Source of the DNA: Clostridiales bacterium VE202-21
GTDB taxonomy: Bacteria > Bacillota > Clostridia > Lachnospirales > Lachnospiraceae
Direction of reading: 5' to 3'
DNA length: 64,000 nt
Assembly (NCBI GenBank): GCA_000509105.1
Contig: BAIF02000066.1
Coordinates: forward strand, 1-64,000
Of the stretch, positions 34,518 to 42,906 are shown piece by piece. A program made the translations under genes and the position numbers. The stretch's first letter is position 1, and every line of letters begins with the position of its first letter. The notes under the pieces were generated by a model, which did no database searches, was not told the origin of the DNA, and was given only the letters and a program-made list of their open reading frames with translations.

Positions 34518-34558
34518 TAAGGGACAGGGCCGTTTTTTAGGCTCTGTCCCTTTCTATA
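34518..34558 (+). terminator. terminator of the TM2 gene
   Basis: AGGGACAG and CTGTCCCT pair, with GGCC/GGCT inside and a T-rich loop, followed by TTCTATAT. Confidence 0.8.
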
Positions 34559-34701
34559 TAGGAAAAAGCTATAGAAGATTATTAAAAAAAGAATATATTT
34601 GTCCACAAAATCAGACACTATCCAGTGAGTACTAAAAATAAGATGAAGCCCTATTACATTAATGTTAGAATAATATCACCGCATGTTAAAGGAGCAGCTA
34701 T

Positions 34702-35562
34702 ATGGAATGGAATGAAAAATTACAGATCATTATCGACTATGTGGAGCATCATCTGCAGCGGAAAGAGGAGCCTGTTGACGTTCAGGAGATAGCAAAAATA
34801 GCGGGTTGCTCATATGGCTTCTTTCAAAAGGTGTTTTCATATATGAATGGCATCAGTTTTGCGGAGTATGTCCGTTCGAGGAAAATGACTCTTGCGGGCT
34901 ACGATTTAAAAAGTACAGACATGAAAGTAGTTGATATCAGCTACAAGTACGGCTATGATTCTCCCACATCATTTACAAAGGCGTTTCACCAGTTTCATGG
35001 TATATCACCCATGGAGGCCAGGCGTGATCAGAGTGAACTGCGGATACTGCCTAAGATGCAGATTTCCGTAAAACAGCAATATTCCTGGAGGCTGGAACAA
35101 AAGGAAGCATTCCGTCTGGTTGGAAGGCGTACCCGCATATCACGGGAGAATGATGCCCATCTGGTTAAAATTCCCGGATTTTGGAGTGAGTGTCAAAGAG
35201 ACGGTACCTTCGCAGCTTTGGCAACGATGGATCAGGGAGAACCCCGCGGCCTGTTTGGCCTGGTTGAGGAACCGGGGGATTCACCGGATGAAGTGGATTA
35301 TTCGATCATGGCCGTCACAGACAGAAAGGCTCCGCAGGGATTCCATGAAATGATAATTCCACAGGCAGCATGGGCTGTCTTCGATTGCAGAGGGCCGGTG
35401 CCGCAGGGGATTCAAAATGGGTGGAAGTACCTGACAGAGGAATGGCTGATCAGCTATCCCTTTGCGCATGCAGACTGCCCGGAGCTGGAGTGGTACAGCA
35501 GCAATAACCCCTATGATCAGGATTATCTGGCGCAGATATGGATACCGATAGAAGAAAAATAA
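34702..35562 (+). CDS. AraC family regulator with GyrI-like effector domain
   Basis: 286 residues: two AraC helix-turn-helix motifs in the first 110 (VQEIAKIAGCSYGFFQKVFS and VDISYKYGYDSPTSFTKAFH, then FHGISPMEAR), then a GyrI-like/effector-binding domain from about 125 (FRLVGRRTRIS to LAQIWIPIEEK). Such regulators often respond to toxic or hydrophobic small molecules. The ATG follows AAAGGAG. The gene of unknown function 16 bases downstream is probably co-transcribed. Confidence 0.9.
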   Translation: MEWNEKLQIIIDYVEHHLQRKEEPVDVQEIAKIAGCSYGFFQKVFSYMNGISFAEYVRSRKMTLAGYDLKSTDMKVVDISYKYGYDSPTSFTKAFHQFHGISPMEARRDQSELRILPKMQISVKQQYSWRLEQKEAFRLVGRRTRISRENDAHLVKIPGFWSECQRDGTFAALATMDQGEPRGLFGLVEEPGDSPDEVDYSIMAVTDRKAPQGFHEMIIPQAAWAVFDCRGPVPQGIQNGWKYLTEEWLISYPFAHADCPELEWYSSNNPYDQDYLAQIWIPIEEK

Positions 35563-35578
35563 AAGAGGAGAGTATATT

Positions 35579-36058
35579 ATGGACGAAAAGTTTGAAGAGT
35601 TTCTAGCCAGTGTTGACAGTAAAAACCAGGGCTTTGTAAAGGAATTGAATGATTATCTTACACAGAACAATTGTAAATGTGATATAAAATCCGCAAAGAG
35701 CGGGTTTGTTGTTTCCTATGTTTTCTGCGATACGAAGAAAACACTGGCAACGTTTGTTTTCCGGAAAACCGGAGTAAAACTGCGTATCTATCCGGAGAAT
35801 CTTGGAAAGTATGCCGATTTTCTTAATATTCTGCCCGAGAAGATGAAAAAGGATATCCGGAAATCCTCTGTATGTAAGAGGCTGTTAAATCCGGATGACT
35901 GTAATCCAAAATGTGTGACCGGATATTCCTTCAGCCTGGATGGAGAAAGCTTCCAAAAATGCAGGTATATGGCATTTATGCCCACACTGAATGAGGAAAA
36001 CAACGCATATATCAGGCAGTTTTTAGAAAAAGAGCTGGAAGCCAGAGCACTGGCATAA
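35579..36058 (+). CDS. conserved-looking protein of unknown function
   Basis: A 159-residue soluble protein I do not recognise. It has a basic/aromatic middle (TLATFVFRKTGVKLRIYPEN) and a C-terminal half with spaced cysteines (CKRLLNPDDCNPKC, KCRYMAF) that could bind a metal. The start follows AGAGGAGAG and lies 16 bases after the AraC/GyrI-like gene, suggesting co-regulation by the same small molecule. Confidence 0.7.
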   Translation: MDEKFEEFLASVDSKNQGFVKELNDYLTQNNCKCDIKSAKSGFVVSYVFCDTKKTLATFVFRKTGVKLRIYPENLGKYADFLNILPEKMKKDIRKSSVCKRLLNPDDCNPKCVTGYSFSLDGESFQKCRYMAFMPTLNEENNAYIRQFLEKELEARALA

Positions 36059-36073
36059 AGCAGCAGTTTATCA

Positions 36074-36116
36074 AAAGCCGCAGTCCCTTCATAACCAGCG
36101 GGAGCTGCGGCTTTTG
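36074..36116. terminator. bidirectional terminator between convergent genes
   Basis: AAAAGCCGCAG and CTGCGGCTTTT form an 11-bp stem with A-run and T-run on either side, so it can stop transcription from both the unknown gene (+) and the AIPR gene (-). Confidence 0.85.
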
Positions 36117-36121
36117 TGATT

Positions 36122-37321
36122 TTAGCGCGCATTGCTTAGCAGTTTTCTCAGGCTCTGCGTTTCTACAATTCTATAGTTAGACAGCCATAATTGTTTGTCC
36201 TTACCTGCTAACTGTGGATTCGTATAGGTTTCGAACGTATTCTGCACGATATTTACCCCAACTTCGTTCCATATTTCCATAGGATCGAACAGCCAGGAGA
36301 CCTCCTGATCGATTACGTCATATTTCAACAGACTGCGGAATGCCCCGAAAATAGGGTAAATATATCCGCTGGATACAACGTAATTGGTATCCGTGCACAG
36401 GAATTCCGTCTTGGCACTTTTTTCCAGTGATTCAATCCCGCGGACGCTGCCGAACCGGGGGACGCTGACGCCCAATGCCTTTTTATACTCCTGGTATTTG
36501 ACAGGCAGTTCATGTTCGATAACATCGTATAAAGAAACCAGCTTGGGGATCTGTCTGGTCAGAGATTTATAAAAGGGGGTGTTATAGGCTTCCTTATAGC
36601 GCTTAAAGACCTGAGCCTTTCCGGAATAGCTCTGCACCGGGGCCGCAGAATCGTCAGGATATTTGGTGATATCAAAGGCATACATCAGGCGGAGCAATTC
36701 CGAGATATTAATGGGTTTATTTTCATTATCTTTGTATGCAATACGGCTGGCATACGGTTGGCTGCTGATTGCGTCTTTTATTTCCTCAAAATTGTCATCC
36801 AGATTAAATAGTGCAATGTCCGATACCTGGACAGAGGTATTCCGGGCATCGGATAGCCGGGAGATATTCTGTACATTTGTAATAACTTCGATGCGGACAT
36901 ATTTTGTGATTCCTGCAGGGATTGCATTGCGCTTTTTAATAATTGCAGTATAGGTATGGCCGCCGTCCAGAATTCCGTAAACAAACCGGTCATTTTCATT
37001 GTCTTGATCACCAATATCGATCGTAACTTCGGAATCTGTGCTGTTAAAAGTAAGCGATTTGGCAGCGATTACGATTCCGCGGTTGTTGATATAAAAGTCC
37101 GTCTCGGGTTCCGTGACCGCGGCCAACAGACTTTTGGCAACATTGGTGGTCATCTTTGGCTCCCTTGGGTTTACATCCAGGGGAATGTTTTCGGGCAGAT
37201 CCTTCATGTCCACCAATAAATAATAAATAGTCTCATATGTACTTTCATCTTTCGCTCCTTTTTTATAGGGAGAGACGAGGGTTCGAAGGGAGTTGACTTT
37301 AAACTTCAGCGGTTTCTTCAT
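36122..37321 (-). CDS. AIPR (abortive infection phage resistance) family protein
   Basis: A 399-residue protein with the AIPR family pattern: FYINNRGIVIAAKSLTF near residue 75, then YGILDGGHTYTAIIKKR (the family's DGGHT motif) and the DARNTSVQVSDIALFNLDD stretch. AIPR proteins are linked to abortive infection and appear in defence islands beside nucleases and restriction genes; the mechanism is not established. It is read leftward, divergent from a small HTH gene with a shared 117-bp control region, and separated from the neighbouring + genes by a bidirectional terminator. It starts AAGGAGG-type (complement at about 37327-37335). Confidence 0.85.
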   Translation of the reverse strand: MKKPLKFKVNSLRTLVSPYKKGAKDESTYETIYYLLVDMKDLPENIPLDVNPREPKMTTNVAKSLLAAVTEPETDFYINNRGIVIAAKSLTFNSTDSEVTIDIGDQDNENDRFVYGILDGGHTYTAIIKKRNAIPAGITKYVRIEVITNVQNISRLSDARNTSVQVSDIALFNLDDNFEEIKDAISSQPYASRIAYKDNENKPINISELLRLMYAFDITKYPDDSAAPVQSYSGKAQVFKRYKEAYNTPFYKSLTRQIPKLVSLYDVIEHELPVKYQEYKKALGVSVPRFGSVRGIESLEKSAKTEFLCTDTNYVVSSGYIYPIFGAFRSLLKYDVIDQEVSWLFDPMEIWNEVGVNIVQNTFETYTNPQLAGKDKQLWLSNYRIVETQSLRKLLSNAR

Positions 37322-37409
37322 AAATAATTCCTCCTTAGAATGCCAGAAATGCTTCCATGCGGTTGTCTTTATTATAAAAATAGAGTAATATAAAATCTAT
37401 AAAAAATAA

Positions 37410-37425
37410 ATGCACCATGGTGCAT
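37410..37425. promoter_or_regulatory. perfect 16-bp palindrome in the AIPR/HTH divergent region
   Basis: ATGCACCATGGTGCAT is fully self-complementary and lies 13 bp before the HTH gene start and about 90 bp before the AIPR start. It is the obvious operator for the HTH protein, which would control itself and perhaps AIPR. Confidence 0.65.
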
Positions 37426-37438
37426 ATTTGGAAAAATC

Positions 37439-37729
37439 ATGGCGGAGAAAAAAGAATACAGTCAGGCGCTGGTCAGAGTGGGCGAACTGTTGTCGGGCAA
37501 GAGAAAAGGCCTTGGTGAACAGTATAAGAACAGAGAAAACTTCATAGACCTCAGAAGCGAGGAACTGTTTGGGGGAGAACCCTGGATCTCCCCGCGGCAC
37601 CTGGCAAATGTAGAGCTGGGGAAAAATTGGATTAGCATTGAGAAGCTCATTGTATTGGCAAATGCTTTGGAAGAAAATCCGGTGGAGTTGTTTGAAGAAA
37701 TTTTGGATGCTTATTTGGGGAAGGAATAG
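37439..37729 (+). CDS. small helix-turn-helix (XRE-like) regulator
   Basis: 96 residues. The segment PRHLANVELGKNWISIEKLI, then VLANALEENPVELF, matches the second half of an XRE/Cro helix-turn-helix, preceded by an atypical insertion (ENFIDLRSEELFGGEPWIS) between the first helices. It starts 13 bp after the 16-bp palindrome with only a weak ribosome site (TGGAAA), consistent with low, self-limited expression. It is divergent from AIPR and precedes the nuclease-helicase operon, so it may control the whole defence-like cluster. Confidence 0.72.
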   Translation: MAEKKEYSQALVRVGELLSGKRKGLGEQYKNRENFIDLRSEELFGGEPWISPRHLANVELGKNWISIEKLIVLANALEENPVELFEEILDAYLGKE

Positions 37730-37776
37730 GGAATACAGTAAAATAACGCAGCTTTCATGATTTATTGCCAGGTCTG

Positions 37777-37805
37777 TTGAAAAAGATCTGTATTTCCGGT
37801 ACACT
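37777..37805 (+). promoter_or_regulatory. promoter of the nuclease-helicase operon
   Basis: TTGAAA (37777-37782), 17-bp spacer and TACACT (37800-37805), 64 bp before the first helicase gene. Confidence 0.7.
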
Positions 37806-37869
37806 AGAGTGAGAGCAGTCAGGATATATAAGAATACAAACAGGCAGGGGCTGCCTGTGGAGATAAACT

Positions 37870-39753
37870 ATGAAAATATATGCAAAAACAGTTGGAGAGT
37901 TCATAAATGATGTAGAAAATAGAACCTTTCTGGCAACATTGGAGAAAAATTACAGAGTTTTAGCAGGGAAAGTTCAGACCGGTGAATACCGTGCATGGCA
38001 GCATTCTGTGCAGAAGTATATGTACGCGGTTATTAAGAAGGCAGGACTCCCAGCAGACGCCGGGATCGCTGTTGAATATCAGGTACCCGGGCTTTCCGAG
38101 CGGGTAGACCTGATAATAACCGGATTTGATGATAATGGAGAAATGACTGCAATATTAATAGAACTGAAACAGTGGTCAGCCATAGAATGCTGTGACAGTG
38201 CAGTAAGCTATAAAGTGCAGATCCCAATGAGCGGCGGGAGTGAATTGAGGGATCATCCATGTTATCAGATTAATTATTATAAAAATGCAATAGCAGGAGG
38301 TATTAGTAAAGAGGATGTCCCCCTGCACTTATGCCCGGCTGTAGTATTACATAATTACTGCTTACAGGAAAATGAAGATCCTCTTTTTCAAAATGGGTAT
38401 AAAAATTATATGTTAAATATCCCCGTGTTTTTTAAAGGAGAGGATGAGAAACTAGAGTCTTATCTGGCAGAGAAAATTAAAAGCGGTGATAATGGAAGCG
38501 TATTGACTTATATTGAAACAAAATGCTGTGGTATTTCCCTGACTCTTTTAGAATTGTTAAAAAAATTGAGTGTAAATGACAGTTCCCTGCGATTAAATGC
38601 AGAACAGCAAAGAATGCAGGGAACAGTCATGAAAATGCTGAATACTGCCAAACGCGATAAACGTAAAAAAGTAGTATTGGTGCAGGGCGGTCCGGGAACG
38701 GGTAAATCAGTAGTAGCTTTGAAAATCTTGGCAGCATGTTTGTGTGAGCATACGGATATGAACTGTTATTATACTGCGAAAAATAAAGCACTCAGAGCAG
38801 TTTTGAGGTTTGACTTAAGACAAATAGCAGGAATGGAACGGTTTAGCAGCAGTATCGTATACCCTCCTTTCTTCGAAAAACTCGAAAGAAATAAAGCCAG
38901 TGTCATTACCGTTGATGAAGCTCATCGACTAAGCGAGGAAAAACAGATTGTGTCTATTATAAAAGCTGCGGTAGTTTCCGTTTTCTTTATAGATGAGGGA
39001 CAGATTGTTTCCTTTGAAGATATTGGAACGAAAGAAGTAATTATGGAATGTGCAAAGCGTCAGGATGCGGATATTATCGATGCAGGAGAGCTGCAGGCAC
39101 AATTCAGGTGCAGGGGAATGACAGACTATATCCAATGGGTTGACGCACTTTTGGAGAATGAGGAAGGAGAGGCAGTCAGTCTCAAGTATGATATCCAGGT
39201 AGAAGATAATTTTAAAAAATTTGAAGGTTCTCTGGAAAAGATGAACCGAAGAAATCTAAATACCAGAATTATTGCAGGATATTGCTGGGAGTGGAAGACG
39301 CGAAATGACCGAACAAAGAAGCTATATGATTTTAATATTGAAAATGAAAATCTGCGCTGGAATAATGATGACAAGATAGATCCTGTCAGCTGGGCTATAG
39401 GCGAAACATTTGATCAGATTGGCTGTATTCATACCTGTCAGGGATTAGAATTTTGTTATGTGGGAGTCATTATCGGAGAAGATCTGAGATATGAAAATGG
39501 GAAAATAATTACGGATATTAGTAAGAGGGCAACTGATGACTATACCGTAAGCAAGAGTGCAAGAGAAAAATTCTTACGTAAGTTTGGAATAGAAGCGACA
39601 ATGAAACGAGAAGTGGATATTGTAAAAAATACATACAGGGTATTGCTGACACGAGGGACAAGAGGGTGTAAAGTATACTGCATGGACAAAGCTTTGGGAG
39701 AACATATTAAAGACAGACTTTCAAAGTCCAGTGGAGTGAATCGGGGAATATAA
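37870..39753 (+). CDS. PD-(D/E)xK nuclease - DUF2075 helicase fusion, paralogue 1
   Basis: A 627-residue protein. Residues 1-140 form a likely restriction-type nuclease: Glu69, Asp80 in ERVDLIITG and Glu98-x-Lys100 in LIELKQW, with HPCYQ at 129-133. The DUF2075 (Schlafen-type) superfamily 1 helicase follows: Walker A GGPGTGKS (273-280), Walker B TVDEAHR (348-354), QFRCRGM, and the C-terminal HTCQGLEFCYVGVIIG and NTYRVLLTRGTRG motifs. Such a protein would bind and cut DNA or RNA while hydrolysing ATP. A paralogue follows 12 bases later and a MazG-like gene after that. Function as phage defence is inferred from domain types and the neighbouring AIPR gene. Confidence 0.85.
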   Translation: MKIYAKTVGEFINDVENRTFLATLEKNYRVLAGKVQTGEYRAWQHSVQKYMYAVIKKAGLPADAGIAVEYQVPGLSERVDLIITGFDDNGEMTAILIELKQWSAIECCDSAVSYKVQIPMSGGSELRDHPCYQINYYKNAIAGGISKEDVPLHLCPAVVLHNYCLQENEDPLFQNGYKNYMLNIPVFFKGEDEKLESYLAEKIKSGDNGSVLTYIETKCCGISLTLLELLKKLSVNDSSLRLNAEQQRMQGTVMKMLNTAKRDKRKKVVLVQGGPGTGKSVVALKILAACLCEHTDMNCYYTAKNKALRAVLRFDLRQIAGMERFSSSIVYPPFFEKLERNKASVITVDEAHRLSEEKQIVSIIKAAVVSVFFIDEGQIVSFEDIGTKEVIMECAKRQDADIIDAGELQAQFRCRGMTDYIQWVDALLENEEGEAVSLKYDIQVEDNFKKFEGSLEKMNRRNLNTRIIAGYCWEWKTRNDRTKKLYDFNIENENLRWNNDDKIDPVSWAIGETFDQIGCIHTCQGLEFCYVGVIIGEDLRYENGKIITDISKRATDDYTVSKSAREKFLRKFGIEATMKREVDIVKNTYRVLLTRGTRGCKVYCMDKALGEHIKDRLSKSSGVNRGI

Positions 39754-39765
39754 GGATGAGATACG

Positions 39766-41631
39766 ATGATAATTTACAATGGGACAAAAACGGATTTTTT
39801 GAAAAGCGTGGAAGAAGATACAATAGCGCTGGAAATAGAAGCGGGCATGTATCAGAAGATGAACAGGCATACGGCATCCAATGAATTTCGGGCCTGGGAA
39901 AATTCGCTGGAATATATGTATAAAGTGCTGAATGATGAAGGAATTCCTCAAAATGCCGGAATTGCAATTGAGTATAACATTCCTCACACATCCAGAAGAG
40001 TGGACTTTTTGATCTCTGGTTATGATTTACAGAACAAAGGAAATGTGATTATTATAGAATTAAAACAGTGGGGCAATCTTGAAGCGGTGGATGGAAGAGA
40101 CGGACTGGTAGAAACCTACACAGGAAATGCAGTACGCCGTGTGGTGCATCCCTCCTATCAGGCATGGTCATATGCAATGCTGATTGGGGATTATAATCAA
40201 TCTGTCCAGAACGAAGGAATTCGTCTCTTTCCCTGTTCGTATCTTCACAATTACAGAAGAAAATCAGATGATCCATTAGATGCAGTGCAGTATTTGGAGT
40301 ATCTAAAAGAAGCTCCTGCATTTACACGGGGGCAGGTTAAAAAATTTAGGGAATTTATCAAAAAGCGGATTGTTGCCGGTGATAACAAAACCCTAATCTA
40401 CCATATTGACAGTGGCAGAATAAAACCGTCTAAGAGTCTGCAGGACTCCATTGTTAATATGCTTAAGGGGAATCAGGAATTTGTCATGATAGATGATCAG
40501 AAGGTAGTATATGAAGAGATTCTTGGATTAGCAAGACAGTCCCAAAGAGATCAAAAAAAACGGGTAATTGTCATACAGGGAGGTCCGGGTACGGGCAAGA
40601 CGGTTGTAGCGGTTAATCTGCTGGCACAATTGACATATGAAGAGCAGTTTTGTCAGTATGTTTCGAAAAACAGTGCACCGAGAAATGTTTATCTAAAGAA
40701 ATTGAAGGGAACCATGAAGAGAAGCAGTATTGATAATATGTTTAAGGGGTCAGGCGCCTATACTATGATGCCGAAAGACAGCATGGACACGCTGCTTGTG
40801 GATGAGGCCCACCGCCTAAATGAAAAGTCCGGTATGCTTCATAATCAGGGAGTTAACCAAATCATGGAGATTATACATGCCGCAAAATGCAGTGTGTTTT
40901 TTATTGACGAAAGTCAAAGGGTAACAATCAGTGATATCGGGAGTAAAGCTGAGATTCAACGGTGGGCAGAAAAAGAGGAAGCAGAATACTTTGAAATGGA
41001 GCTGACCTCACAGTTCAGATGCAATGGGTCCGAAGGGTATCTTGCCTGGCTGGATGACGTGCTGGAGATCCGCCCAACTGCTAATTACGATCTGCAGGAT
41101 TTGAATTATGATATCAAAATTCTGGATTCCCCAAAGGAAGTACATGAAATAATCATTGAAAAAAACAGAAGTGCCAACCATGCCAGAATACTTGCCGGAT
41201 ATTGTTGGGACTGGCCCAAAAAGGGCAGAAATAACTCTGAGGTGCATGACATAAAAATTGATGATTTTGAAATCAGCTGGAATCTGGAGAACACCACCAC
41301 ATTTGCAATCGACGAAAACTCTGTTAATGAGGCTGGCTGTATTCATACATGCCAGGGGCTCGAATTCGAATATGCGGGGGTTATCATTGGCAATGATATG
41401 CGCTTTGAAAACGGCCATATCGTTACTGACTTTACTAAAAGAGCTTTAACGGATCAATCACTTAAGGGAATTAAGAAAATGAGCAGAGAAGACCCGGAAC
41501 ATGCAGTAAAAGTTGCGGATGAATTAATTAAAAACACATATCGGACACTGATGACACGTGGCATGAAGGGATGTTATGTCTACTGTGTTGACAAAAATCT
41601 GGCAGAATACCTGAAAGGAAGATTACAGTAA
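39766..41631 (+). CDS. PD-(D/E)xK nuclease - DUF2075 helicase fusion, paralogue 2
   Basis: A 621-residue paralogue of the preceding gene with the same order of domains. The nuclease residues fall at identical positions: Glu69, Asp80 (RRVDFLISG), Glu98 and Lys100 (IIELKQW), and HPSYQ at 129-133. Walker A GGPGTGKT (272-279), LVDEAHRLNEK, FIDESQRVTISDIGSKAE, SQFRCNGSEG, HTCQGLEFEYAGVIIG and NTYRTLMTRGMKG are intact. The two proteins differ widely elsewhere, so the duplication is old and both copies have been kept. They may act as a heteromer. The ribosome site AAGGATGAG lies in the short gap. Confidence 0.86.
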   Translation: MIIYNGTKTDFLKSVEEDTIALEIEAGMYQKMNRHTASNEFRAWENSLEYMYKVLNDEGIPQNAGIAIEYNIPHTSRRVDFLISGYDLQNKGNVIIIELKQWGNLEAVDGRDGLVETYTGNAVRRVVHPSYQAWSYAMLIGDYNQSVQNEGIRLFPCSYLHNYRRKSDDPLDAVQYLEYLKEAPAFTRGQVKKFREFIKKRIVAGDNKTLIYHIDSGRIKPSKSLQDSIVNMLKGNQEFVMIDDQKVVYEEILGLARQSQRDQKKRVIVIQGGPGTGKTVVAVNLLAQLTYEEQFCQYVSKNSAPRNVYLKKLKGTMKRSSIDNMFKGSGAYTMMPKDSMDTLLVDEAHRLNEKSGMLHNQGVNQIMEIIHAAKCSVFFIDESQRVTISDIGSKAEIQRWAEKEEAEYFEMELTSQFRCNGSEGYLAWLDDVLEIRPTANYDLQDLNYDIKILDSPKEVHEIIIEKNRSANHARILAGYCWDWPKKGRNNSEVHDIKIDDFEISWNLENTTTFAIDENSVNEAGCIHTCQGLEFEYAGVIIGNDMRFENGHIVTDFTKRALTDQSLKGIKKMSREDPEHAVKVADELIKNTYRTLMTRGMKGCYVYCVDKNLAEYLKGRLQ

Positions 41632-41632
41632 A

Positions 41633-41995
41633 ATGGAAGATTATACAGTGAAAGAATTAACGGAGAAAGTAAGAGCATTCTGCAGTGAGCGTGACTGGGA
41701 TCAGTTTCATAATCCTAAAGATCTGGCAATTGGGATTTCAACAGAAGCGAATGAACTTTTAGATATATTCCGCTTTAAAAACGAAGAGGAAATGAAAAAA
41801 ATCATGAACGATGAAATAAAGCGCCGGCATGTTGAAGAGGAATTGGCAGATGTACTGTTTTTTGTACTGCGTTTTGCTCAGATGAATCACATGGATCTTA
41901 AGGATATACTGACCAGTAAAATACAGAAGAATGGCCAAAAGTATCCTGCCGATGAAGTGAGGGGTAAAAACTTTAAATATAATGAATATAAATAA
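41633..41995 (+). CDS. MazG-like nucleotide pyrophosphohydrolase
   Basis: A 120-residue all-alpha NTP pyrophosphohydrolase. The metal-binding pattern is seen as Glu38-x-x-Glu41 (STEANELLDIF) and Glu70-x-x-Asp73 (EEELADVLFFV). It would hydrolyse (d)NTPs to monophosphates. The ATG lies two bases after the helicase stop, so it is translationally coupled to paralogue 2. In this setting it could deplete nucleotides or remove modified ones during infection; that is inference. Small MazG-like proteins also have housekeeping roles. Confidence 0.9.
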   Translation: MEDYTVKELTEKVRAFCSERDWDQFHNPKDLAIGISTEANELLDIFRFKNEEEMKKIMNDEIKRRHVEEELADVLFFVLRFAQMNHMDLKDILTSKIQKNGQKYPADEVRGKNFKYNEYK

Positions 41996-42079
41996 GTGAA
42001 TAAGTAAAGAAGCTAGGCAATAAAATGCGGGATATAGGGAATTACTTTTATATCCTATCCAGTAAAACATAAAAATCTC

Positions 42080-42127
42080 TTGACATACATACCGTAAGTA
42101 TGTAAAATAAACATACCGTTAGTATGT
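42080..42127 (+). promoter_or_regulatory. tetR promoter with two tandem operators
   Basis: TTGACA (42080-42085), 17-bp spacer and TAAAAT (42103-42108). Two near-identical palindromes, ACATACCGTAAGTATGT (42087-42103) and ACATACCGTTAGTATGT (42111-42127), cover the spacer and the transcription start. They are the expected operators for the TetR protein encoded just downstream. Confidence 0.85.
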
Positions 42128-42149
42128 TACGTAGAAATAGGAGTGAGAC

Positions 42150-42809
42150 ATGGCAAGAAACAAATATCCTGAAGAAACCAGGAATTTAATCATTGATACC
42201 GCTGCCCGTCTGTACAGTGAGAAGGGGTATGACCATACATCCATTCAGGACATTATCGATCACCTGGGCGGTCTAAGCAAGGGGGCTATATACCATCATT
42301 TTAAGTCAAAAGAAGATATCATGATGGCAGTAGCAGATAAGATGTATCTTGGCTCTGAGTCAGAGATGATGAAAGTCTCCAATAGAAAAGATCTGAGCGG
42401 GATGGAAAAGCTGAAGGAACTTTTCAGGGTATCTGCTTTCAATCCTGCACAGAAGGAGATGTTTGAAGTGGCTCCGGATATGCTGAAGAACCCGCAGCTT
42501 CTCGTGCTATATTTGCGTGACTCTGTCCAGAGAGAGGCGACGGAAATGGTCTGGAAAGTGATCGAGGAGGGAATCGAAGACGGTTCCATTCAGACGGATT
42601 ATCCAAAGCAGCTGGCGGAAGTTATTATGCTGCTGGGAAATGTATGGCTCAACCCGATGATTTATCATTGCGGTCCGGAGGAGATGATTGAGAAAGTAAA
42701 ATTTTATCACATAATACTGCAATCATTTGGGATCAATGTTATTGACGATAAAGTGCTGGCTGCTTTGGAAGAATATGCAGCTATATATCAGAAAAACAAA
42801 AATAGTTAG
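42150..42809 (+). CDS. TetR family repressor
   Basis: 219 residues: the N-terminal TetR helix-turn-helix (LIIDTAARLYSEKGYDHTSI, then IIDHLGGLSKGAIYHHFKSK) and a helical ligand domain. It is expected to bind the two palindromes in its own promoter and a related one before the MFS gene, relieving repression when a drug-like ligand binds. The ATG follows AGGAGTGAG. A strong terminator separates it from the transporter gene. Confidence 0.92.
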   Translation: MARNKYPEETRNLIIDTAARLYSEKGYDHTSIQDIIDHLGGLSKGAIYHHFKSKEDIMMAVADKMYLGSESEMMKVSNRKDLSGMEKLKELFRVSAFNPAQKEMFEVAPDMLKNPQLLVLYLRDSVQREATEMVWKVIEEGIEDGSIQTDYPKQLAEVIMLLGNVWLNPMIYHCGPEEMIEKVKFYHIILQSFGINVIDDKVLAALEEYAAIYQKNKNS

Positions 42810-42819
42810 GATGTTCACA

Positions 42820-42850
42820 ATCTGTCCTGTCCAGACAGGACAGATAATTT
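42820..42850 (+). terminator. tetR terminator
   Basis: ATCTGTCCTGT and ACAGGACAGAT form an 11-bp stem with loop CCAG, followed by AATTTTT. Confidence 0.85.
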
Positions 42851-42860
42851 TTGGACATAT

Positions 42861-42879
42861 ACATACCAACGGTCGGTAT
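42861..42879 (+). promoter_or_regulatory. TetR-type operator before the MFS gene
   Basis: ACATACCAACGGTCGGTAT contains the inverted ATACC/GGTAT half-sites seen in the tetR operators, with wider spacing. TAAAAT at 42881-42886 directly follows and may be the -10. Confidence 0.6.
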
Positions 42880-42906
42880 CTAAAATAAAAAATGGAGGCA
42901 GAATAT

